A stretch of 64,000 bases of DNA, from positions 1,880,001 to 1,944,000 of the forward strand of contig CAJHZI010000204.1 in NCBI GenBank assembly GCA_905160935.1, written 5' to 3'. The notes beneath the pieces were generated by a model. That model was not told where the DNA came from, made no database searches, and was given only the letters and a program-made list of their open reading frames with translations. Origin of the DNA: Enchytraeus crypticus. Lineage: Eukaryota; Annelida; Clitellata; Enchytraeida; Enchytraeidae. Position numbers and translations under genes: made by a program. This document shows, in pieces, positions 22,200-43,442 of the stretch; the stretch's first letter is position 1; every line of letters begins with the position of its first letter.

Positions 22200-23260
22200 G
22201 CTCAATCTCCAGCTTAGTCGCCTCTTAGCCTTGCGGCATACACGCACTACTCTATGTAAGGCGGTTGTCTAATATCTAGTGACTGAGAAGGGTTACTATT
22301 GCTCAGTGCTATCTTCATGTTTCACAGGTTTAACAAGCTGTTTTAACAATCAAGCCGATAACTACCTACATGTTGTGCCAAGTAACAAGTATTACCAACT
22401 AAAATACAATACAATTAAGTAATTGAGTTAGAAAGATTTTTAAAAAGTGACTGCTGGAGTAGCTGAGGCACTAGGCAGTATTGTAGACAATAACAATGTA
22501 CATACAATGTACAGTAGGTAGGCCTATAATAGGCAGTGATAGACAATTGCTAAAATTATCAAATACTCAAATTATCTTATCAAATAGTGACAAATACTCA
22601 AATAGAAATTTTCTCAGGTAGTCAATACAGTACTTCCAAACGTTGTAAGCTCCATTTGTCGTTGAGTCAGTTGCACTATTAAACTTTCGTAGATTATATT
22701 TATCAAATTTATAAAACACTTGTGACATCTTCTTTTTAATTTTTTATGCTGTACTGCGTAAGTGATAGTAGGTAGCCACTACAACAATTATAGTGCTACT
22801 GCCATCAATGACAACATCAGGTACCATCATAGGTACCAGGTATACTTTACAATTTATAATTATAATTGTAGTATTACAAATGGCTTAGCCTATACATGTA
22901 GAGGAAAATTTGTCGAAATTTTCGAAAGTTGGAAAAATTTATGAATTAGGCTCACATAGTCAGTAACTGTGATATGAATACATTCTGTGGCTGGCGTATT
23001 GTATAGTCTAGGTGTCTTTAAGAATGGACCGAGGGCTGAATTGATCGTTCCACACTGCGACAGCGCTGAATAGCAATAGCTTTGAGGAGCAGCTTACGCA
23101 ATAAAAAATAACACGTCACGTGTACAGTAACTGGCAATATGACATTGCAATAGGTCCGTTTAATCTTAGAGTAATTGGGCGAATATACTGTTGCCCATGA
23201 CAACATTGAGTACAGTATAATCAATTCCAACCGATGAGCAGAATGCAGGGGGGGGGGTCA
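22200..23260. other. Intergenic region without recognised genes
   Basis: Nothing coding. A short GGGCTCAATCTCCAGCTTAG / GTCGCCTCTTAGCC piece at 22197-22235 resembles part of SINE-like family C. Confidence 0.45.
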
Positions 23261-23289
23261 ATAAAAAATAAATGGCGTTAATTAGTGGT

Positions 23290-23460
23290 TAAATGGGGGT
23301 GGGGGCTCAGGAGAACTCCGTACTGAGGTGTGTTCCTCTGCTAGGGGCCCATATTAATGTACATACTAGGAGATCTGTAAATATATTACAGGCGGATAGG
23401 CCCGATAAATTCTGACCGCTCTCCTAGCTCTCAAATCACACTTAAACCACTGGTGCTAAT
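23290..23460 (+). repeat. Dispersed repeat F, copy 2
   Basis: GTTCCTCTGCTAGGGGCCCA, CTAGGAGATCTGTAAATA and AAATTCTGACC; about three quarters identical by eye to 21598-21775. Confidence 0.6.
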
Positions 23461-23469
23461 AAAAAATCC

Positions 23470-24300
23470 TAGAAAGAAAATTTAGTCCAAGGATGGGTAC
23501 TAGGCTATAGCGGAATGGAGATTTAGGCATACGTGTTGGGTTCAGTTCATTAGTACTGATGAATAGGAAGGATAAAAGAGAATAGATTTCAACCGCTTAC
23601 GAAACTGTTCATAAAGAAGGGAAAGCTCATCAGGAGAAGATAAAGGAGTGCGCAAGGCGGAAGGAAGAAAATTCTAGAACCATGGAGCATCGTATTGGAA
23701 GGAGTTCGTGCCTGGAAAGTTGGATGTGAGAATTAAGGATTGCTTGGTTTCTTTAGAGTAATTAGCTTAGAGGACTTAGCAGACGACTTCATGAAGATAT
23801 ATGCTGCCTCACTTCTAGTAAGTGCATGGGACATGTTATCTTTAGCCAGTGTCGTGGACTTGTGTGTCAGAGACATTGTCTTGAACAGAATATATAGCCA
23901 ATATGTTATCTGACTTAAGATAGTGCCACGACTTGTTAACTGGAGTCACATATACGATCGAGTATTTAATTTGGAGCTACGAAAAACTGCACGCACAAGG
24001 GAATAATTAATGAATTGAATCCTGTTAATTTCGCTGCCAAAAAAGATTAAAAAACATCTAGGGGTTAAAGTAGTCCAACATGGATGGCATGAGAGCAGCA
24101 CCAATTATAGAGGCAGACTGAAGATAGGGATATGGTTGTATGCGACGAAGATCACGAATATGGAAGAAACATGCCTGTGACATCTGTGAAGTGTTAATGG
24201 AGTGTAAGCTATAGGTGTTACGGACCACACCAATATACTGTACATGTATATTCTTCACAGAAGATGTCTGCTAGGTCAGAATAGGGGACACGCCACTCTG
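23470..24300 (-). mobile_element. CR1/L2-like LINE fragment (reverse transcriptase C-terminus)
   Basis: On the minus strand it reads SQACFFHIRDLRRIQPYPYL, ASIIGAALMPSMLDYFNP; in a second frame EINRIQFINYSLVRAVFRSS; and finally FLPSALRTPLSSPDELSLLY EQFRKRLKSILF before a stop at 23542. These match in order the thumb and C-terminal end of CR1/L2/jockey-type reverse transcriptases. Frames change repeatedly, so it is dead. Confidence 0.8.
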
Positions 24301-25424
24301 CTTTGAAAGTTGTTGAAGCGCCTAAACAACACAAAGTTAGCGTTGGGTTAAGTGCTAAGAATTCAGTACGCATTCATGATGATATAATCGACTGATAGGT
24401 GCTGTATAAAAGCTTCGCATTACGATGGGAGTGGGGGGACGGGGGTATTGCTCATGTGCAGACCTACAGTTTAGTGACGACAGCGAAGAGTTGATGGTCC
24501 AGCGACTGAGGGGATATCAATTAGCTCAATGGAGCGGTTTAGAGGTTAAAGAATAACACTGACCAGAATTTATTGAAACATGTATATGTCAAAGTAGAAA
24601 CTCTACATGAATAAGCTAAGAACCCATAGCTAACAGAGTATATATAGCTGGCCTATACATCGTCCTTGAACTGATACTTTATATATTGAATTTATTGATT
24701 ATGCATCGTTTAAGTGGTTGAAAATATTATTTCTTTGTTCGTATTTAGTCGGCACTAGGCTGGTGCTGATTATACAGTAATCGCTCTTGTCATGAATAAA
24801 TTTAAAAAAGTACGTGGTGCTTTGGATTTCTAAAGCACACACTTCTCCAATAATTCCCTGTCACTGATTTAGCCTACAGAGTTTACACGGCTCTGTGTGC
24901 TTTTTCAATGTTGGTATGTCGGTTTAACGCTGATTCGTCAATTAAGATTCTGGTCAAAATTGGTAATGTTACTCCTACGTATTTTCTTTACTGTTGTTGA
25001 AATTTTATTGGGTAACTCTGCGAAAGTTTTATTAGAGACGACCTTGACCTTTGATTTGCATGCTGGTGAGAAATTTTAAATTAGTTAATCGGATAACATT
25101 CCATTTTAAGTTGAATTATTTTGGTTGTTATCCGTCAGTTTGATTTAAATCCATAATGCTCGTTGTTGCAATTGTTGTATCTGTTGTTGACGTGATCTGA
25201 TGTTAAGGAGTGAAAGCAATTCAAAATATTACAGGATAATTATAAAGTTGCTAGAGCTTCGATTTATTTGATTTTGTTATTACCCATTTTTTTCAACAGT
25301 GCCTCTTCCTCTAGTGTTCTACAAGTGGCAGGTTCAAGATTTGTGAATTTTTTGAAAATATACATGAAAAATATACTGTTGTCCATGGACCAAAATGCCG
25401 GCTGTCCCTACCTTGAATTCTTCC

Positions 25425-25640
25425 TTTCTTGTTAAACACAAACCTCCATTCCACTAGTACCCTTCCTCGGACCGAACTCCCGGATTTTCGATCGCACCGT
25501 TTTTGGACCCCACACTCTGCTCATCGGATTGATTTGGTACCACAGTGTTCAATGTTGTCACTGACGACAGTAGCACTAATTCTGTTGTTGTTGTTGTTAT
25601 TATATTATAGGCGCGATTCAGTCATTTTGATATGTTAAAT
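25425..25640 (+). mobile_element. CR1/L2-like LINE 3' UTR with (GTT)n tail, copy 1
   Basis: CATTCCACTAGTACCCTTCC then CGGATTTTCGATCGCACCGT, ATGTTGTCACTGACGACAGT and GTTGTTGTTGTTGTTATT. It shares the motif CGCTAGTACCCTTACTTGGA with the longer copy at 46790-47205, which still carries coding sequence. Confidence 0.7.
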
Positions 25641-25744
25641 ATTAAACTTCACCAATACATAGCAAAAAACTACAAGCCAGAGTTAGAATTTGAGTTTCAG
25701 GATATTTTTCTTGTGTAATTACTTTAAATATAACTGACAGGATG

Positions 25745-25880
25745 ACTACTTTGGACTGATTATCTAGATTTTGGAATTTGCACCGTTTTTGGACCTTATT
25801 TTTGCTCGCTGGCTTGATTTTGTCTCAATAGTGCTCGATGTTGTCATTGATGATTGTAGTACTCTAATTGTTGTTATATT
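25745..25880 (+). mobile_element. CR1/L2-like LINE 3' UTR, copy 2, just upstream of PGM1
   Basis: TTTGGACTGATTATCTAGAT, GGAATTTGCACCGTTTTTGG, GATGTTGTCATTGATGATTG, TCTAATTGTTG. It ends about 110 bp before the PGM1 TATA box. Confidence 0.65.
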
Positions 25881-25990
25881 ATTACTGGATTTAAACCCTG
25901 TGCCTACTAATCCACAATTGAATGGCTCACCAATTTGCTACCAGCTCATGCACTTAGCTTGATTGAGTCCAGTACAATAGATGGTAGCAC

Positions 25991-25999
25991 TATATAAAG
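25991..25999 (+). promoter_or_regulatory. Candidate TATA box of PGM1
   Basis: TATATAAAG lies 47 bp upstream of the PGM1 ATG, which would place initiation about 15-20 bp before the start codon and give a very short 5' UTR. Decayed LINE 3' ends and a tRNA-like SINE piece lie within 250 bp upstream, so the promoter may be partly repeat-derived (inference). If an upstream noncoding exon exists, this reading is wrong. Confidence 0.5.
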
Positions 26000-26037
26000 T
26001 TGTTATTGTTTTAGTTTGATAAAGCGTAGCAGACAAG

Positions 26038-34322
<8,285 letters not shown>

Positions 34323-36295
34323 GTTCGACTATATGACTTCTACACAGCTAGCGTTTCTGGAGTCGTTCTACTGCTGAAGAGAACGCGTGTTGACGGGCTA
34401 AACTTGTACTACTTGATATAGCCTTGCTATTATCATTTATTTTGGCTAATTGCTCGATCTTGGATTCTGTTTTGTTGGATGAATTTGTGTTTTTGATAGG
34501 ATTTCTTTTAATAATTGAGATATAAAAAGATGATGTTAACGACGGCTTCATCTCTTGAAAGCGGATTCTCAGTTTTGGATATCTTACGACATAGCGACCT
34601 GCCTGCCTCAGTATTTTCGGTTATTGATATATGGACTTGAATTACTGGAGGAATATTTGTCAAAATCTTTTTTTTCAATAATCTTTGTTTGACTATTGTA
34701 TGAATTGTTGATGTGGTTAAGTGTTAGTATTTTACTACTTATTGTTGCTGTGCTGCTAATGTGTGTATGGTACTCACTCTCAACGACTCGCTCACATGTT
34801 TTGAAGGGATATTTAAAGGAGATTTTTCAATTTCCTTCAGAATTGGTTATATATTTCTAATGTAGATTTCTATCAAATATTACTGATTATTATTTTATTT
34901 TAAATTTTCTCATTTCATTGGACACATTAGAAATTATTTCAAGGGGTCATTACACGCAGAGCATTATATCCACTAGCAGTTTTTTGTGCATATCACTATT
35001 GCATTGTACTGATTTTTTCTGCGATGAAGTTATCTTATTTAAATTGCTACAAGCACTTGTTACTGATGAGTTGGTTAACATCTTATTTGCTATTTCAGTT
35101 TGCTATGTGTTGTTTACTGTGTTCCTAGAGTACCAGAGTTCTAGTCGATAGCATTGTTTATATTTGTAGATTTTGTTTATCTGCCTGAAGTCTAGTTTTT
35201 GTAAAGCCTCATAGATTCGTATTTTCAACTAATAATATTTATGCCCGTGAGTGATATTAACTGTTCTAGTCGGTCGACAAAAGCCTGTATGATGTAATAT
35301 TAACATGCATACAGTATATTAATTATTTAGAGTATAATATAAAAGTCTTGAAATCTCTAACCGAGTCGATATTAATATACGAAATTATAAGAGTAGATTT
35401 AATTTGCTTGACCTGTAAAATATAGAAACTGTATCTGAAGACCCTGTCAATGACAATTTCATTTGCTAGTATTTGTGATGACTGTGATATAAGTTTTAAT
35501 ATAAATATCTCGTTGTCATAATTTTCTCTCAACATTTAATTGTAGTCATTTCATTATGTCTCAGCTTCTAAATCTGATGATTAATATTATCTTCAGCTGA
35601 TTTGTTCTGTTGTTTTCTCTTACAAATATCTTTATTGTTTTTATCTATCCTTTGCTGAATGGTTACTCCTAACGCCTCTTCTGATCCTTCTTCTTATCCT
35701 ATTGCGCACTCGTTCAACCTGCTTGTAGACATCACTTGAATGCTGACTGTATTACATTAAGAGTTGCTGTTGAAACGAGTATGACTGAGATTCTTTTAAT
35801 CAGCTGTGAAATTCGGTCGACTGGTAGGTTCTATTCTCCCGACAATATTCATGTTTGTAAAGTGAAATATTTCGGTTCAGCACATTCTGAGTTATGTACG
35901 TTAAACCTAAGCTCACGTGGTGTGGGTTGCGCGTTGATTCAACTAAAATTTGAACCCCGGACACTTGCTTCCGCGGCGAACACTCTAACTCTAACCTGTC
36001 AGACCGTTATGAGTTTTACGACATACCTCGACGGCCACATGTGATTGTCGTAGAGCACTCTGATGACTCAGTAAATCTATGTTTGCTGCTAAAATTCTTC
36101 CACTAGGCCAAGAATTTTAATGCAGAGTTTTTATATCACTCAATATGCAATAACAACCAAAATTGTGACCTAGATGATTATAGGCCTACATAAGGTTGTC
36201 CTTGCTGTCTCCGGATATCTGCTAAATAGACCTATCGTAAACTGCGCGTGTCGTTATAGGCGAATAAGCTGCAGAAGAAAACCCGTCTCAGAAAC
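34323..36295. other. Downstream of PGM1, no gene recognised
   Basis: AT-rich. The 3' UTR should occupy the first part, but no AATAAA was found close to the stop. 35930-36010 carries a SINE-like block (ATTTGAACCCCGGACACTTG). Confidence 0.45.
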
Positions 36296-36301
36296 TACAC
36301 T

Positions 36302-36367
36302 TTCACTAGCTAAATCCTGGTTTAAAGCAGGATTTAGCTAGTGAATTCTTTTGAAAAAGAATTCACT
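36302..36367. repeat. Two interlocked perfect hairpins
   Basis: Stem 1: TTCACTAGCTAAATCCTG (36302-36319) pairs with 36328-36345 over an 8-nt loop. Stem 2: AGTGAATTCTTTT (36340-36352) pairs with 36355-36367 over a 2-nt loop. They share AGTGAA, so only one can form fully at a time. Confidence 0.95.
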
Positions 36368-37404
36368 ATTCTCATTCTCTCTCTACAGAATTCTTTTGAT
36401 AAAGACATTGTCTTTTGGATGTGATCACTAGGTTTATAGATTGGTATCATTATATGTTTCGTAGTCAATATGATTGCATGCTGAGAATACGAACATTGGA
36501 CCTGTCGTTAGGTAGAACATTTAAGACTATTAAAGTTGAGCTGGTACCTAAATGACAAGGATCGAAGGGGTAAATTTTACGAAATGAAATGGTTTATATG
36601 AAGAGAGGATGATCGGGAACTGATCAGCTCTCATCTAAAGAGTAAGTTAAATATTGCTTTTTTGTTTGTTTTATTGACCCCTGCATTATAGTTTCATTGT
36701 TGGTAATCTGGACTGAGCCATGAGTAATTCTTCCGTAAAGGAGATAGGTATAATAATTTGTTTAGCTTTAAGCGTACAATTTCCATTGCAAATCAACACT
36801 GACCTAACTGAAAGAGCTTGGGGTATTATAACCTTGTTTACGAGATCACTGACTTTTAGAATCAATCTACGGTATTAATGGCAACAATAAGAATGCAATA
36901 CTAATAGACTGGTAGGGTAATCACATAACTTGCAAAACGACTCAATACTGTTTAAGACGAGACAACAAAAGCTTAGTCGCAGCTATTGTGCGATTTAAAT
37001 AATTCTATATTACCTATACCCTCTCTACAAGTAGAATTCTCTATAATACGGCGATCAGCATTAAACCTTCAGTATGGATTTAGTATTTATGAATGTATTA
37101 ATAGCTCAGCGTGTAATTGCATTAGGTAACGCTATGAATTTTAAAGGACTACTCCAGTGGTCCTTTGACCAATAATCAATTCCCCTTAGAACTGGTCAGT
37201 AAGTCTCCGACATCCTATACATAGATTTTTAATTTGATAACTTTTGTAACTCGTAGGCTTAAATGAAAGGCTTAAAAGCAAAATATTATTTTCAAATACT
37301 CTCCTACTAGTTCTGTTTGTGTAAATATTATTTGTTTATTTATCAAACAGCGGGATGCAATAGCGAGAAGCTGGTTTGGTTAGCTGTTAAAGTTTGTTGG
37401 TTCT

Positions 37405-37780
37405 TCTTCTTCTTCAGTGCACTGCCAAGCGGCAGGTTCAAGGTACATATTCATACTCAAAGTCTGTCTTCTCGCTCCATAAGAGCACTTCTTAGATTAA
37501 CAAGTTAATCCCTTCACAATGACTATGCCTTATCTATGCCTTATATAGCCTATAGCTTGGGAAAAATATGGCTTCTGAGGTGGTTTCCCGTTGCCTTCCT
37601 CAGTTAGGTGGATTAATTACCATTTAATCCTGGGGATAATATTTCATGGTGAGGTGGGTCCCCTCTAGCCATCCTCAACTCCTGCCTTTAGTCGCCTCTT
37701 ACGTACACATGGCAGATTGTTTGCGGCTGCCCTATTCTGCAGTGGTCCAACCACACCCGAGCACAACACGGTTTGTTGGT
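37405..37780 (+). mobile_element. SINE-like family C, long copy
   Basis: GTGCACTGCCAAGCGGCAGG, GCTTCTGAGGTGGTTTCCCG, CCTTCCTCAGTTAG, TTTAGTCGCCTCTTACG and CCCGAGCACAACACGG. Matching copies at 52609-52895, 58744-58865 and 63098-63385 share the order of blocks and often follow a (CT)n tract. Confidence 0.75.
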
Positions 37781-38156
37781 TAACAAACGATTTATTTCGA
37801 GCCTATTTCTGAGTACCATATATTTTGCTTAATTGATAGTAGCCTATCTTTGTAGCGTTAAAGATTTATATACTTTTGTTAACTCGTGAACGTAAGCATT
37901 TTCTCACATCAACCTCACATCATCATCAATTTTTACTAAATCTTATGATTTCGCAAGAGCTTTTTAGTAGATAATTCGAGTTCATTTTAATGCTCTTCCT
38001 AGTTTATATATTTATGAGTAAATTAGTGAATTTTCATATGAAGTTAGGCTACAATTTTTCATAAAGATCCGGTTCTAAGAGAATAATCTCTGACGTGAAG
38101 CTGGTTTTATATCAAGAATTCGATCCACATAATAATAATAATATTAATAACACACA

Positions 38157-38345
38157 TTATAGTGAAATGATCAACTATGTTGATATCTATCACTTTTAAT
38201 ACCACATGTTATATCCGTTAGGCAATTTAGTCCATTTTCCGTGTAGCCAGTCCAGTGAATGTCTGAGATTTTACTCTCAGATCAGCGCGGCTGGGAATCG
38301 AACCCACGAGAGTTCGATTCACCTCTGGGTCTGTCATTTAAAACT
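38157..38345 (+). mobile_element. SINE-like family B, forward copy
   Basis: ATAGTGAAATGATCAACTAT, TAGGCAATTTAGTCCATTTT, AGTCCAGTGAATGTCTGAGA, CTCAGATCAGCGCGG then a tRNA-like GGGAATCGAACCC block. The reverse complement recurs at 43443-43582 and part at 49915-50065. Confidence 0.75.
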
Positions 38346-39950
38346 TCATGACGTTATCTACACCCTTAACCATTGCGCTATTGAGACATTCACATCAGGC
38401 TCATCTAATCAGGGCTGAGCTGGTGGCTCTTTGGCAAGTTGCCCGACTGCGGATTTATACATGCATGGTTCAAATACAGTGCCTCCCAGTCAGGCCAATG
38501 AATTATTTGGCGTCAGTTGAACGTTTATTAGGCTGTCGGCTAGGTTTTTAATCGTTTAAACTGAAATGGACTTTTTACGGATCGTCCTTGTATAAATACA
38601 ATATAGGGCCTACGCCGTTGACCCAAGATCATTGTGTGAAGTTTTACTGTCGGTTCTTTCAGCGGTGCAAATGGGATCGATGATATTAAACAATAAACCG
38701 ATAAGTTTTGTACGATAATTTTGGACATTAAAAATGTATTCTAGCTTGCTAGAAAAAGTATTAAACAGATTAAGTATTAAAGTAGTAGCCTACACGATTA
38801 TTGTTCGAAAATTCGTGATTCGGTTATAAACTCTCTAAAAGTATATTATTAAACTTTATGAAACAGTGTAGACAAGAAGTTCTGCGAATAATATTGGCTT
38901 AATACTATCATATGCACGACTCAGTGGATGAGTCATGCCTATGTTGACTTAGTCTGAACCTTCGTAAACTGAAAAGCTCCTGAGAAACTGAATATTTAGA
39001 CTCCGACTAATAATTTCTGGGACTTTCAAATAAATACTATTGCTGCGATATTATTTTAGACCGACGGCGCATGAATTATTGCATCAGAAGCAGTAGAGCG
39101 CTTCTAAACTTGTTGAAAATCGATATAAGAAAATAAAATTAGTTCATAGACTTTGATGAGAGCATTACAGGTTCCCATTCTGGCTTTCTATTCTATTTTA
39201 AACATAATACTGTTTTCCAAAAAATAGTTATTTTATATTCTCTGGATTGTGGTTGATAAAATCACAATTTAGGAGTAGCCTACTTTCGAAAATTTACTAG
39301 AAACAAATGTTTGAAGAAAAATTATAACTGAAGAGTTCAATTAATTAAGAATTATGTTGCTACAGAAATCCGGACTTTTATTAATGGCTATGTGTAGCCT
39401 GTAGCAAAGTTTTCTATCTATAGCTTGAATAAAGCTTAAGCCCGGTTGTAATTAAAGGGGATCCCGGGATAGACAAACGACGAGCCGCTATCGTGATCGC
39501 AATACTGGCTCGATGTGCGTACCAACTATAGACGATTAAAAAGGTAGCGAGTTGGACGTTATTTGCCCAGTAGTTATATACGCCGAAGATTTTATGCGAG
39601 AATATGACGTCAGCGCATACAACTGGAATATTTCATGGCGAGCTGAGCCAAACGAGTTCGTCGCGAAAATTATAGTTAGTTGACTCTTACGAGTTAAGCC
39701 TTTAGGATATTATCTATTGAGATCTCCAGTAGCTCATCTAACATTATAGAATTTTGCTCCATGGATATTTGAATTCAACAACAACTGCGCCAGGCCATAG
39801 GAGGCAATTGACAATGTTTGTAGTGAGCTCATTGCGTTCATAAAATACAGATTTGTGTAAATTGCTATATTTGGATTAATTGGTTTTTCAATTTCTAAAC
39901 TTTTCGAAAGCTTAATATTCAGAACGATAATAACATTGTGTGACTACTCA

Positions 39951-40040
39951 ATTACTCAATAAATTCCTCAATAAATTCCTCTTGCAATTAGTCTCCACAC
40001 AAATTGCAAGAGGAATTTATTGAGGAATTTATTGAGTAAT
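39951..40040. repeat. Perfect 39-bp stem hairpin
   Basis: The left arm 39951-39989 (starting ATTACTCAATAAATTCCTCA) is exactly complementary to the right arm 40002-40040 over a 12-nt loop. Each arm itself contains two copies of CCTCAATAAATT-like sequence. Confidence 0.97.
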
Positions 40041-40044
40041 TTAT

Positions 40045-42350
40045 TTAGATTGAACTGGACATTTTTGCGTACATGCCCACATTACAGTGAAAAAAAAACA
40101 TCTTGATAATTTCACATGCTTTTGCCTTCTTTACTCTCTTGTTATCGATTTACATGCAAAGTAATTTAAAGATACTTGAGTATTTTCAATTAAATGTGGC
40201 AATTACATATAGCTCTTCAGATGCATTTACCATGGGGCGAAGATATATGCATAAAGACACATAATATTAACCGATGGACTATGCAATCGACAGACAATAA
40301 TATTGCCCATCTCCAATTTTATATGGCATTTATTTACAACAATCTAGACTAAATGGCTGCGTGTATACAAATTTAAGAAATATCGTCTGCGTAATCGTCA
40401 GTCAAGCGAGAAGTCTAACTACAAAAGCTTCGTACTGACGGGTTTTGTATGAGCTGCACTTCGTTGTACATTGCTCGTGCATTGTATCGTTTATATGTAT
40501 CTAACACCAGTCCTGTGCTCGCCCTAGTATTATTATATATTGGGCCTAAGGTGAGAGCTCATTCAACTGCGCAACAGGGCTAATACTATGTGTTGGGCTT
40601 ATACTAATTTACGTTCTAGCTATTGTTAATATTACGAAAGTAGTGTATCTCATTATTAGCAGTATGTAGGACCCAATAGCTTGAGTTGAGGTTTTTTATC
40701 TCATTAGTGAACTGTACAAGTTTGGCACTTATTGCGATGATAGTTTCACTATTATTGATAATAATAATGCTCATTAACAATAAGAAAAATTAATAAATTA
40801 TTAATTTTGTCGTTAGTTGCATATAACTGTAATGATCAGTTAGTTTACTAACAAAGTTGAGCTAATTTATGTGTATAACTTTTAAAGAGAAGCAGGCCCT
40901 TTGGACAATTAGTCGAAATTTAATTATTTAATGCCAATATCCTCGAATTGTTAAAACTATGAATGAGACAGCCACAGATTAATTATTTATGATATTTTAG
41001 TTCGATAGTGACATTAGCATCTAAATTTTAGTTTAACGTCCACCTAGTACTATAACGGTCACTTTTAGAGACGGTACGGATGACATTCGAACAGGTTGCC
41101 TCCTATTTATCAGGCAAGCTTGCTATTCACTCAGCAATCCAATTAGTACAAATCAATATTCTCATGCCTTATGAAAGTTTTTGTTATTTAAGATCTTAGT
41201 TAACAAATGATAACGAAATTGTGTTCAACACCAAAGTACAGCCAGTAGCAATGCATTGAGAGATTTATTTTCCAGATAATTAGATTTGCAGTTTTACTTG
41301 TATTTATGGGTGAACAATGTGTGACTAAACGAGCGGATTAGAAAAAATTACAGCTAGTGTAAAAGGATTTGATAGAAATGCATCCTTCTGTTTGTATATC
41401 GCCCCAAAGTGAAATTATTCGCAAATGAATCAAAAGAGCCATTCTGGCAATTATCTTCATTCAATCATAAATCTAGTATTGCTTTGTAGAATTACTTATT
41501 GTACAATGGCACAAAATAATTGTACTGGTTTAACAAAGTTAACAAATCCTTAATTACAATTGATTCGCATATACGTCGTTAAGCGCCTGTGGTGCTTGCA
41601 TATCGTTGCAGAATTGGGCTAAAATATATTGCTAGATAGTAAATTGTACACAAACAAGAAGGTAAGCTAGAGCCGAGAGTGAGGGAGCCCCTAATATACA
41701 TGCATAATCCTTTTTCTCTATACCCTAAATATCATTTGACATAAGATCAACTTTCTATATTAATCTCTGATAATGCTCTCTTTATTGAGCTTAAATATAA
41801 TTGTTGAGTAGGAATATGTGCCTTTACATTGCAACTAATAAGTAGTAGAACGAGAGAATCTTGAATTAATTATGCATATTATGTTTTAAAGTCCTTATGG
41901 TAAGGGAAGGTTGCTTAAATCGGGCCGTCTCCTAAATTGGACCCCCGCCCCCCATCTATATAGAATTCTGTCTCAGCAATAACCTTAACTAATAACTCAA
42001 CGAAAAGGTCTTTAGTAAACACTCCCTTTTTGCATTTTTGCCGAATATACTCATGCATGTCTCTGTACTACAATCACTTAGCGAAAAAACGAGACTTTGA
42101 TGAAAATATTGCGGTTTAGTTCTTAAGCTCCTGCTGGAAGGTAACATTCTCTAAAATTTGTGTAATATTTCATTTTCTATCACAATACACATTACTAGCA
42201 AATATTGCTGTTTCTGAAAATGTTAGTATATCTTTAGAATATTATGTATAATTATTGTTTTTGTAAAGTTGTCGATCGTTTCCTAAATTGGGCCCACACA
42301 AATTTCCCATATTGGACCCATTTACTCAATATACTTTTTGAAATTTATTA
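40045..42350. other. Intergenic, no gene recognised
   Basis: AT-rich with a diverged SINE A block at 41030-41150 (ACATTCGAACAGGTTGCCTC). 40490-40560 contains CAGTCCTGTGCTCGCCCTAG, a SINE A scrap. Confidence 0.4.
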
Positions 42351-42351
42351 G

Positions 42352-42498
42352 GCTAAGGCTAAGTTTATTATCAGTTTCCTGCTCGAATAGCATGTTAGTG
42401 ACGGGGACAACACTAGGTTTGAGCTCTGCACCTACTGATCCATGTAGAACAGCTAACCAACTTGTCAACAAGCTACAATGGCTTGTTGACAAGTTAAA
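42352..42498 (-). mobile_element. SINE A copy containing a perfect 15-bp hairpin
   Basis: GGCTAAGTTTATTATCAGTT, TCCTGCTCGAATAGCATGTT, GGTTTGAGCTCTGCACCTAC then AACTTGTCAACAAGC (42459-42473), loop TACAATG, and the exact complement 42481-42495. Confidence 0.75.
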
Positions 42499-43442
42499 AT
42501 CCTTTTCCTTAATCCAATATAAGACACATTCTCCTTACTTAGTTAATGTAATTTATTGTATTAAATTTGACATTACTTTTTCGATGCAATGATGCAGAAA
42601 GTAGAGGCCTAATACGGAGTTGCATTTTAGTACTGATGATTAAACTTACGTAACAGATTGTGCAAATAGGCCTACATCCGCCATTAGTTATATGCACATA
42701 ACGTGTTATAATCTAAGGAAAGTTTCGAGAACTCAAACTTTCGTGTTGCGGAACTTATGAAGTGATTATGGAAGTCAATACTTGAGAAAACTTTCTTTGA
42801 ATGTCGGAGCAGTAACTCACCGGTTAGAAATGTCTAGTCAAAGGTGGATAACAGATCAGCTTTACAGGATGGTGGCTATGAAATGTCGTGCAGCTGCATT
42901 TTTTGTGGTATCTGATTTTATACATCGTATTAGACAGTCTTCACCTGTGAGAATTGACAGCACACGGAACAGTAACTAAAATAATCAATCTTCATTGTAT
43001 CAATTAAATAATTTTTAATGAACTTAATATTTTATTGCATAGCTAATATTTTAAAGCTTTTGCCAAATGAACTAAATGCGTCTACGCAGAGAATAATTCT
43101 CCAATTAACTTTTATGCATTATAGAAAAATGCCAAAGAGGAGTATAAAAAGAGGTTTATATAAATTGAAAATTTAATGACAAGTAGTGCATAATTATGAA
43201 AATATTTTGAAGATAAGAATTAAATTGAAATTATTGTCAATCTAAATATTAAAATTAATTTGTGATTATATATTGGCTAATTTTAGAAGACTATAATTAA
43301 GACATCGTTTAAAAGTTAATTGTAACTAATTTGTATGAAGAGTAGGCAAAATTAATTAACATACAAACTCTTAATCAGCCCGGCTATGAAATCGTACTAT
43401 TTTACCTGTCTAAAAAGGTTTAAAAAATTATTTGCTATTTTC

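Noticed and set aside
40440..40552. Signal-peptide exon for the mucin-like gene
   Set aside because: It has an ATG, a hydrophobic stretch and a GTGAGA donor, but the donor phase does not match the next exon and part of it is SINE A sequence.
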